64,000 nucleotides of DNA from Dendrolimus kikuchii (taxonomy: Eukaryota; Arthropoda; Insecta; Lepidoptera; Lasiocampidae), in NCBI GenBank assembly GCA_019925095.2, contig CM034395.1:1684001-1748000 (forward strand). The letters are read 5' to 3'. Numbering within the stretch: the first letter of the stretch is position 1; each line of letters opens with the position of its first letter. Positions 56,575 to 64,000 of the stretch are shown here, in pieces. A program made the translations under genes and the position numbers. The notes beneath the pieces are model-generated. The model was not told the DNA's origin. It ran no database searches and was given only the letters and a program-made list of their open reading frames with translations.

Positions 56575-56744
56575 TGATCCGCCCGCCAGTGTGGCGCACG
56601 AGACACTGCGTTTCATACGCTGGTCGAGTGCGCAGCATGGGCACCGCAGAGATTTGAACTCGAGACCCTCGTAGGTCCGATCGATTGCTGGGTAGTTTGG
56701 TGCAAGCCATGCTGCATAGCGACGATCATTGGGTGGGTGCGGCG
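56575..56744 (+). mobile_element. R1-clade LINE, partial C-terminus (first of tandem)
   Basis: Encodes the zinc-knuckle region QCGARDTAFHTLVECAAW and APQRFELET, then goes out of frame. It ends where a second copy of the same region begins. Confidence 0.65.
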
Positions 56745-57815
56745 TTGATACGATGGAAGCGACTCGACCGAAGCTGTTGGGATGGCTCTCGTAAAAATGC
56801 GGGACCCTGACCTTCAGATTGCGGGCTGTCAGCCTTCATCCCAATGCCACCAGTGTGGCGCGCTTGACACGGCGTTTCATGCGCTAGTCGAGTGCGCAGC
56901 CTGGGCACCACAGAGGTTTGAACTCGAGACAATAGTAGGTCCGATTGATTCGCTTGGCAGCCTGGTGCAAGCCATGCTGCATAGCGATGACCATTGGATG
57001 GGTGCGGCCAATTTCTGCGAGACTGTCATGTCTCAAAAGGAGGTCGAGGAATGAGAAAGGTAGAGAGGTGCGCATGCGTCTCGCGGGTACCGACGTCAGT
57101 CGGGGTCCCGGAGGCGCAGATATGCGCAAGATCTCCTTCCGTAATACCGCTGCAGGGGCCCTCTAGCATCTAGCATCATTTTTTTATCCGTGCAGGAACG
57201 GAGAAAGAATACAATTTCCTGCGGCCTGGCGGCCTGTCGTAAGGGGCGACTAAACAACCCACAGCCAGGTGGTAGGGTATTTGCTCGACTGGATGGCGAG
57301 CACCCCTGGTCTAGAGTATGCCGCCATAAGAACCTTGTGTTGTGTTCCGACATTAATGACCAGGTTCCAGTCTCCTTTAAGAGAGCAGCAGCGCATTTGT
57401 AGCAACTTTGATGTTGCAAATGTCCATAGGCGACGGTAACCGCTTTCTATTAAGTGACCCGTCTGCCTGTCTGCTGAACTCCTGCAATAAAAAAATAAAT
57501 AAAAAAAAATCTAGGGAGCAGAGGAGTCTTCACCCCTGTTGACGAAGTGAGTTTGCCTCTCCCGGGGCATTCTCAAGCACTGATGCGCTAGGATCAGCGT
57601 GGGCATAATTACGTTCTAAGTGTCACGCTCTTCCTGCCATAAGCGCGGGGCACATGGGAGGAGGGTGGTTTTAGTGGAGTATTGAGTCTTCGAGTCTCCA
57701 CACAAGCCGGCGATTTGACTCTGGTGCGCCCATTCGTGGGTGACACCTCTCATCGCTTTGGTCTAGTCCCTAGTAAAGGATCCGGTAGTGAGCGAAACGC
57801 ATATCCCCCGCCTCA
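56745..57815 (+). mobile_element. R1-clade LINE 3' end, split by a SINE-B copy
   Basis: C-terminal frame 56782-57051 with CHQCGALDTAFHALVEC, then a 3' UTR that continues after the SINE-B insert (57512-57815) to a poly(A). Homologous to the inverted copy at 4329-5300, which is uninterrupted at gcatctagggagc. Confidence 0.75.
57186..57511 (+). mobile_element. SINE-B copy nested in R1-clade LINE
   Basis: From atccgtgcaggaacggagaa to ctcctgcaataaaaaaata. atctag lies on both sides, a probable short target duplication. The empty site is at 4660-4670. Confidence 0.82.
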
Positions 57816-58101
57816 AAAAAAGGGGGGTTTGATTCGCACTCAGAATATATTTTTGCAAGATCTGTAAAAAAGCATATTAAGACTACGTTTTAAGAAATAT
57901 ATTAGACCGTTTTATATAAAACTAGAGACTCCGGTAGATTTTTTTATTATACTCTCCGAGCGAACGAGATTACCTGGGCTTATAACTTTAGGGGATTTTG
58001 TTCTTTTCTTTCCTTTTTGTTGCTCCTTTTTTTGTATATATCTTTTTTATTTATTTTTCCAAAAATTTTTTCAAAAAATTCTTAAATACTAATACAGTTT
58101 T
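57816..58101. other. Unassigned AT-rich DNA
   Basis: No gene seen. Confidence 0.35.
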
Positions 58102-58265
58102 CTAGATGCCAGGCAGACGTTGTCCTGCCCTGAAAAAATAAAAGTCTAGGACCCGATTCCAATTATAAATCTAAACTATCTGGGGATCCATTCAAACACA
58201 AAAAAATCATCAAAATCGGTAAAGTCGTTCACGAGTTATGCGCGTACATACATTTCTTTGATTCA
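58102..58265 (-). mobile_element. Helitron-like element (family 1), degraded
   Basis: CTAG at 58102-58105, then a gcagacgttgtcctgccct segment and aatctaaac. The 5' end is uncertain. Confidence 0.65.
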
Positions 58266-58420
58266 TTTTTAATTACATAGAAGATTATTAGAGTTAGACA
58301 TGTTGCTGAAGAGTTTCTTTTCTTTAAGTCACCACATGTTGCGAAGCCGTGGTTAATTAGATTAGGTCCCCATAGAGTAAATAATAACCATAATCAAAAA
58401 TTAAACCTAATTTTTTAAAT

Positions 58421-58698
58421 TTTTTATTGCAGGAGTTCAGCAGACAGGCAGACGACCCACTTGATAGAAAGCGGTTACCATCGCCTATGGACATTTGCAA
58501 CACCAAAGGTGCTACAAATGCGCTGCTGCTCTCTTAAGGGAGACTGGAACCTGGTCACTAATGCCGGAACAGAACTCAAGACTGTTATGGCGGCATATTC
58601 TAGACCAGGGACGGTAGCCACCAGTCGGGCAAATGCCCTACCACTTGGCTGTGGGTTTTTTTTGTAGTTGTATTCATTCTCCGTTCCTGCACGGATAA
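58421..58698 (-). mobile_element. SINE-B copy with internal deletion
   Basis: tttttattgcaggagttcag to cctgcacggataaa, missing the ~45 bp around the cgacaggccgcc motif. Confidence 0.8.
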
Positions 58699-58875
58699 AA
58701 AATTGCCAGCTTTGCAATAAAAAACCTAACAAAAGCGTCCTGCAAATCAAAGAAATATACACCTTAATAAAGCAATTAACGTCTATTCATTCCCTTTATT
58801 AAGATATTTATGGGCGCTGTAAACCCTTATCAAGGCATTAGCAAAGATAAAGATTTTCAAAATGAAATCTGCTAG

Positions 58876-59168
58876 TTCTCGAACAACAGAGCGTCATTCA
58901 GGCTAATTCTTACACACCTCACTCACTTCTTTGACATTCATAACTCTTGTCATGCACACTTGTCTGTTCTTAAGGCTCCTGACATCACCTTCTGCTAGTA
59001 CACGATCAATTTGATCATGGAAGGTGTGTCGTGGCCTTCCACGACTTCTGCATCCATCCACTTTTGCATTGTATATCTGTTTAGTCATTCTTTAATCATG
59101 CATTCTTTCCACATGCCCGAACCACCGGAGCATTCCTTTCCTTACCTTCACCCCGACACTCACTTTCA
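58876..59168 (-). mobile_element. RTE-A LINE fragment lacking its tail
   Basis: Reverse orientation; begins inside the C-terminus (no stop or tail) and extends to the VKVRKG/ESVGV region. Truncated at both ends. Confidence 0.78.
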
Positions 59169-59266
59169 AATAATACATCGTTTTAGTTTAATCGGTTCCA
59201 ATTTTGGAGTATATCATCATCGATAGATCACGTAACTATTAACATTAGTTTGACAGCTTCCAAATG

Positions 59267-60095
59267 GGAGTTTTTGGCGGGAACTGAAAGGAGATGTTGT
59301 GCTGTGCAGTTTTATTTTCTAAAAATGTGTAAAATTACTCTAAAATGAACAATAGTTGTAGGATATTGATAGTTTTTTAATAGTAATTATGTGATTAGTG
59401 AGAAAGGTGAACTGTATAGTCAAATGTGGCCTTTCGAGTTTTCACAAGAACTCCGTTGAATGACGTCGATTGTAGCCTACAATACAATTGAGCCTGGCTT
59501 AAAGGCCTAGTTGCCAAGCCATACACATAAAAAAAAGCTGTTAAATGGGAGTTTTTGGCGGGAACTGATAGGAGCTGTTGTGCTGTGCTTTTTTTTTTGC
59601 TAAAAATTTATAGAATCACTCTAAAATGAACAATAGTTGTAGGATATTGATAGTTTTTGAGTAGTAATAGTAAAGTAAAAACTAGCCAGGTGGTAGGGCA
59701 TTTGTCCGACTGACTGGATGGCTACCACCCCTGGTCTGAAGTATGTCGCCATAACAACTATGAGTTGTGTTCCGGCATTAGTGATCAGGTTCCAGTCTCC
59801 CTTAAGAGAGCAGCAGCGCATTTGTAGCACCTTTGGTGTTGCAAATGTCTATAGGCGATGGTAACCGCTTAACATCAAGTGGGCCGTCTGACTATCTGCT
59901 GAGCTCCTGCAATAAAAAAATTAAAAAAAGTAATTATGTGCTTTGTGAGAAAGGTGAACTGTATAGTCAAATGTGACCTTTTGAGTTGTCACAAGAACTC
60001 CGATGAATGGCACTAGCTGATTACCTGTGCTAAACTATAAGCAAAGATCTGGCTGAAAGGCCTAGCTGCCAAGCCATAAACCTAAATAAAAAAAT
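59267..60095 (+). repeat. Two G-family elements in tandem
   Basis: Both start ggagtttttggcgggaactg and end gccaagccata plus A-rich tail. Related 13-bp motifs lie before, between and after them (cagcttccaaatg 59254, aagctgttaaatg 59535, aagctgtcaaatg 60096), as if two insertions used the same target. The second holds a SINE-B copy. Confidence 0.65.
59684..59930 (+). mobile_element. SINE-B copy nested in G-family repeat
   Basis: 5'-truncated start agccaggtggtagggcattt, end ctcctgcaataaaaaaa. The site is at a different position from the insertion at 12482. Confidence 0.78.
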
Positions 60096-60108
60096 AAGCT
60101 GTCAAATG

Positions 60109-60444
60109 TGGCTTTATAGAACGGCTGTACTGTAAACAACTTTAATATTTGCAAAACAAAAACTAAATGTAAACAAAAGTTGCAGAAAATGTAAATTTGT
60201 TCCACAGACCCCACAGTATGCTAAATAAAATGAAAATTCTTCGTATTTATAAATAATACAAAATTTACACTTTAAACAGTAGCTGTGGGGAATAACAAAG
60301 TTTAAAAACATATAAACAAAACTTGCGCATGGCGGCTTAATGTGTATTCTGAGAAATACATCGACAAACACATTGCGACTTAAAGTGACGGTTTGCATGA
60401 AGAAATGATAAACATAATCATGAATAGAAATTTAATCTTCTTAA
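60109..60444. other. Unassigned AT-rich DNA
   Basis: No supported gene. Confidence 0.4.
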
Positions 60445-60457
60445 AACACTTTCATAC

Positions 60458-60504
60458 ATACATACATAACTTCACGCCAGTTCCCTTGCGGGGTAGGCAC
60501 GAGC
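60458..60504 (-). mobile_element. RTE-A LINE, 47-bp insertion
   Basis: Tail, stop and about nine codons only. aacactttcatac flanks it exactly at 60445-60457 and 60505-60517, so it is a true, extremely truncated insertion and not a remnant of a deletion. Confidence 0.85.
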
Positions 60505-60517
60505 AACACTTTCATAC

Positions 60518-61316
60518 TTAATAAAACTACGTTTTAACGGATTTTAAGCGCGGTAATTTATTTGATTCTTATTATCGACGTTTCGGTTTCTTGTCAGTAA
60601 CCGTGATAACTTTTTTTTTTTTTTTACATGGGGAAATGCGTTGCCGCACCGTCAGCCGCGTGGGGATCGACGCGGCCGGTGTGTGGGACTCCCCGACGCC
60701 GATTAATCAATACGACCGGCGCCGGTATACCCACTAAAACCCCATGGGAGCCTTCTTCCGCCGAGGTGCCGGGGTCACGGTATGTAGCGTGAGCCTTGAT
60801 CCGCGACTCCGGCGAGCGGTGGGCCGCCCCATAAACAGGGGCGGCCTCTCCTGTGTGGGCCGGGTGAAAGTTACCCGGCCCTGAGAGGGTCGCGCGGCTG
60901 TCTCTGGCGCCCTCTCGCGGCATTGGTGCGGGCGGAGGCCTGTGTGATCCCCGTGGCCTCAACGCCCGCTGCCGCTCGCCCGTGGCTGCCATTTAACCAC
61001 GGGCGTTCGTCTCGCCGCTCCCCGCGGCGGCTGGAGTAGCCGTCGCGGCCGCGGCACTGTCCGGCGCCGTCCGGCTGGCCGTTTTCCTCCTGGTGGGTCT
61101 GTTGGTCCCGCAGGGCTTCGAGCCCACCTGATGACCGGCCGGCCTGCCCGCGGCTTCGCACACGGAGCAGTGCGGTTTCGCGGTGCAGGGGCCGGTCACC
61201 AGATGCCCTGTCTAACCGCAGCGGTAACACATTCCGCTGCGGTCCACCTCAGAGGCGCCGTAACCGTGATAACTAGAGACAAAGATGTCAAGTGTCAATG
61301 AGTATTGTTAAAGTTT
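60518..61316. mobile_element. Second copy of the 25.4-kb MITE, split by an R1 fragment
   Basis: Left part 60520-60611 and right part 61260-61316 match 25402-25536 in order. The far inverted end is lost next to a Helitron-like fragment. Confidence 0.72.
60612..61259 (-). mobile_element. R1-clade LINE ORF1 fragment with poly(A)
   Basis: Very GC-rich, reverse orientation, poly(A) seen as T's at 60612-60626. Codes a gag-like CCHC array: CYRCG, then TGHLVTGPC, then CSVCEAAGRPAGHQVGSKPC, as in ORF1 of R1/TRAS/SART-type elements; an early TAG interrupts it. No ORF2 follows: about 370 bp later the poly(A) begins. gtaaccgtgataact (15 bp) flanks it exactly at 60597-60611 and 61260-61274. Confidence 0.8.
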
Positions 61317-61463
61317 GGCTGGACCGATTTGAATGGATTGTTTTGTGTGTTCAAGTGAATTCGAGGATGGTTTAGATTCACAATTGGACCCGGTAGGTGG
61401 CGCTGCAATCGGGTTCTAAATTTTATTTCTTCAGGGCAGAACACTGTCTGCCGGGACAGCTAG
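61317..61463 (+). mobile_element. Helitron-like fragment (family 1), 3' end
   Basis: ctggaccgatttgaatgg ... ggtaggtggcgctgcaatcg ... gccgggacagCTAG before T. The 5' end is lost. Confidence 0.72.
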
Positions 61464-61478
61464 TCATTTTATATAATA

Positions 61479-61621
61479 CTAGCTTTGCCCGCGACGTCGT
61501 CCGCGTGGAATTTGCTTTCAAAACCCTCTGATTTTGAAACATTCTTCATTGGTGCTCCGCTCCTATTGGTCTTGGCGTGATGATATATAGCCTATAGCCT
61601 TTCTCGATAAATGGACTATCC
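61479..61621 (-). mobile_element. Helitron-like fragment (family 2)
   Basis: CTAG at 61479-61482, gtcgtccgcgtggaatttgc and gatgatatatagcctatag; ends abruptly at the P-family fragment. Confidence 0.7.
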
Positions 61622-61825
61622 AACAGTAATAAAAAAGGAATTCCGGGAACGTTCCCAGAAGGCTGGCGGCGTTACCACGTTGTATAGCAACGCTTAATCT
61701 TTGAGCAAAATTGACGCCAGCCTTCTGGTCGCGTGTGGCGTCTACCAGACGTTTGGCGACGTCACGGTAGACCTTTAGGGCGTCATTAGATTTTTTATAA
61801 ATTTCTTCAGTCCCTTTATCTAAAA
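61622..61825 (-). pseudogene. P-family protein C-terminus, open copy
   Basis: Reverse strand reads, in frame, KGTEEIYKKSNDALKVYRDV, then AKRLVDATRDQKAGVNFAQR, then LSVAIQRGNAASLLGTFPE. Open throughout and the longest version here; both sides are Helitron-like elements. Unrecognised protein. Confidence 0.65.
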
Positions 61826-62065
61826 CTAGCTGTGCCCGCGACGTCGTCCGCGTGGAATTTGTTTTCAAAATACCCCGATTTTGAAACATTCTTTATTGGT
61901 ACTCCGCTCCTATTGGTCTTAGCGTAATGATATATTTGCTATAGCCTTCCTCGATAAATGGGCTATCCGACACTGAAAGAATTTTTCAAATCAGACCAGT
62001 AGTTCCTGAGATTAGCGCGTTCAAACAAACAAACAAACTCTTCAGCTTTATATATTAGTATAAGA
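61826..62065 (-). mobile_element. Helitron-like element (family 2), complete
   Basis: CTAG at 61826-61829; TC start at 62064-62065 in reverse, next to A. Close to the copy at 9102. Confidence 0.8.
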
Positions 62066-62244
62066 TGTTTATAGGTAAAACCTAACTTCTTTGAAGTTTG
62101 TAATTCGGGTATGGGAACACATGCCTAAAATTTCTGGTTAATACGAACTTAATATTCCTTTAATTTATTACTTTATTTTGCTGAAAATACGAATATTATA
62201 ATAAATTAATTATTTGAAATTGTCATTAAAAAATAACTCAGTAT

Positions 62245-62460
62245 GTTTTTTTATTACAGTAGCTCAGCAGACAGACAGACAGCCCACTTGATGGAAAGCG
62301 GTTACCATCGCCTATAGACATTTACAACACCAAAGGTGCTACAAATGCGCTGCTGCTCTCTTAAGGGAGACTGGAACCTGATCACAAATGCAGAACACAA
62401 CTTATGGTTGTTATGGCGACATACTTCAGACCAGGGGTGGTAGCCATCCAGGCAAATGCC
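62245..62460 (-). mobile_element. SINE-B copy, left member of an inverted pair
   Basis: Poly(T), ttattacagtagctcagcag, ends ccatccaggcaaatgcc. A ~36-bp AT-rich spacer separates it from an inverted copy. Confidence 0.75.
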
Positions 62461-62496
62461 AAATATATATAGTATGAATACTTCTAGTTAATTTTT

Positions 62497-62772
62497 ATCC
62501 GTGGGCGGCCTGTCGTAAGAGGCGACTAAACAACCCACAGTCGGTGGTAGGGTATTTGCCCGACTGGATGGCGACCACCCCTGGTCTAGAGTATGCCGCT
62601 ATAACAACCTTATGTTGTGTTCCGGCATTAGTGACTAGGTTCCAATCTCCTTTAAGAGAGCAGCAGCGCATTTGTAGCAACTTTGGTGTTGCAAATGTCC
62701 ATAGGCGATGGTAACCGCTTTCCATCAAGTGGGCTGTCTGCCTGTCTGCTGAACTCCTGCAATAAAAAAAAG
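62497..62772 (+). mobile_element. SINE-B copy, right member of an inverted pair
   Basis: atccgtgggcggcctgtcgt to cctgcaataaaaaaaa, with the first ~40 bp deleted after atccgt. Confidence 0.78.
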
Positions 62773-63209
62773 GGCTATATTTAAATTACTTATTACTCAT
62801 TTTAGATTAGATGATAATATTAATGAGGTATTTTCTCTTTAATATTTCATTTATAAAAAAAATTGATGTATGAATTTCAAAAAATGTTCTCCAGTGGCAA
62901 TTGGTTTGAATAAAAAGTTTTGAATTTGAGTTTGATTTAGAAACGCAGCGTCGCTCGGTCACATTAAACAAAATCTTAGAAAGCAATAACTGTTAAACAC
63001 ACAGCAGTTAATGGATTCCAAGCAGAACGAATACAAAAAGCTTGTCAAAACACATCAAACGTGCGACCTTTGCCAGACATGTGTTAAATTATGTTGTGCA
63101 TTAGAAAAAATCCTGAAATTCTGGTACCCTTTTAACCCTTTCCATGAGTCGGTATATAAATAACATTAAAGAGAAGTCGATTTATTTTGAAGAGAAACTT
63201 CTATATAGA
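62773..63209. other. Unassigned AT-rich DNA
   Basis: No gene seen. Confidence 0.4.
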
Positions 63210-63776
63210 CTAGCGGCCCCGGCAGACGTTGTCCTGCCTTTGAAAAATAAAATTCTAGAACCCGATCCCAGAGCCACGTACCGGTTTTAATTGCGAATCT
63301 AAACCATCCAAACCCACTCAAATACACAAAAACAAAATCACCAAAATGGCTCCAGGTGATTAGGAGCATTCCAGAACCCGATCTCAGCGCCACCTACCGG
63401 TTCTAATCGTGAATCTAAAAGAGTAATATATTTTTTTATTCTAAGTCATGACAAAATAAGATTAAAAATCTTGCCAAAAAATTAAAGTTTATAATTAACA
63501 ATAAAAAATAGGGGTTGATCGTAGAAGGGTGAAAATTGAGGATTGTATTTATTTTTGTATGTTGTATCATAAAAAAATAGAAATTAAAAATTTTGTCTAA
63601 AAAATTAAAAAAAAATTTAGGGGTGGACTACCCCTAACATTTAGGGGGATGAAAAATAGATGTTGGCCGATTCTCATAGATACCGGATTAGCACAAAAAA
63701 TTTCATCAAAATCGGTCAAGCCGTTTCGGAGGAGTATGGCAACGAAAACTGTGACACGAGAATTTTATATATTAGA
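63210..63776 (-). mobile_element. Helitron-like element (family 1), complete
   Basis: CTAG at 63210-63213 and TCtaatatataaaattctcg at the right end in reverse, between A and T. 567 bp, collinear with 15961-16534. Confidence 0.85.
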
Positions 63777-63964
63777 TTTTTTCTGTCACGAAAAAGCGTT
63801 ACGGCCGCGTGGAGGGGCGGCATTTTAGAGTAGACTTTTAGAATTCAGTTTTTTTGTTTGAAAAAATATAATATGTTTTACTATAGTTTTAATTAAAACT
63901 TTCAATCAATATACTTGTTATTTAATATACAGTACAAGCGATTATAGACTGTGTAACAAATCGC

Positions 63965-64000
63965 TGCCAGATGGGAGCGTGCCCAGAAGGCTGGCTGCAT
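63965..64000 (-). pseudogene. P-family fragment at window edge
   Basis: Reverse strand reads AASLLGTLPSGSDL; cut by the window end. Confidence 0.5.

Noticed and set aside
60624..60992. 122-codon GC-rich minus-strand frame
   Set aside because: Lies between the R1 ORF1 knuckles and the poly(A); no domain. Treated as 3' UTR of the fragment.
1..64000. CRISPR array or bacterial-type operon
   Set aside because: Repeats are dispersed, not regularly spaced; the only host gene has an intron; the DNA is animal nuclear.

Overview
The window is nuclear DNA of an insect, most likely a moth or butterfly (Lepidoptera). Evidence: an AT-rich background; dense short Helitron-like elements of the kind common in Lepidoptera (TC start, CTAG end, between A and T); many 5'-truncated LINEs; and one host gene of clear insect type. 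No species can be named.

Only one host protein gene is supported: a two-exon zinc-finger gene of the Noc/Elbow (NET) family on the minus strand, exon 1 at 41992-42078 and exon 2 at 40634-41884, giving a 445-residue protein. It sits in a stretch of about 3.5 kb (39.7-43.1 kb) with no recognisable transposon, while almost everything else is repeat.

The repeats fall into families named here for convenience. (1) An LTR retrotransposon of Ty3/gypsy type (157-2910) with an intact gag-protease frame but most of pol deleted. (2) 'RTE-A': about 23 fragments of an RTE-type LINE, nearly all 5'-truncated, with almost no 3' UTR, a (TATG)n tail and target-site duplications of 11-16 bp that can be read directly; a diverged sister (RTE-A2) hosts one RTE-A copy. 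(3) 'SINE-B': about 24 copies of a ~310-bp poly(A) element whose last ~80 bp match the 3' end of a CR1/jockey-like LINE at 13.6-14.1 kb. (4) Helitron-like elements of several families, a number with exact A|T junctions. (5) R1-clade LINE pieces at 4.3-5.3, 56.6-57.8 and 60.6-61.3 kb. (6) DNA transposon remnants: hAT (51.75-52.26 and 56.19-56.56 kb), a PIF/Harbinger-type MITE (34.36-34.89 kb), and a MITE with 69-bp perfect inverted ends (25.40-25.79 kb; second copy at 60.5-61.3 kb). (7) 'P-family': six or seven fragments of one unrecognised protein C-terminus. (8) A tRNA-derived SINE (46.84-47.15 kb).

Layout: 0-3 kb LTR element; 4-16.5 kb R1, SINE-B, RTE-A, GC-rich tandem repeat, Helitrons; 16.9-18.7 kb unassigned AT-rich DNA; 18.7-39.7 kb very dense nested repeats; 39.7-43.1 kb the noc-like gene and flanks; 43.1-64 kb repeats again. 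Nested insertions are frequent and in several cases the empty site is preserved elsewhere in the window, so relative ages can be ordered. I found no CRISPR array, operon or rRNA and no functional tRNA gene. I did not find an undescribed functional system. The best candidates for novelty are the P-family protein, the duplicated inverted SINE-B composite, and the R1 ORF1-only fragment with its own poly(A) and target-site duplication.
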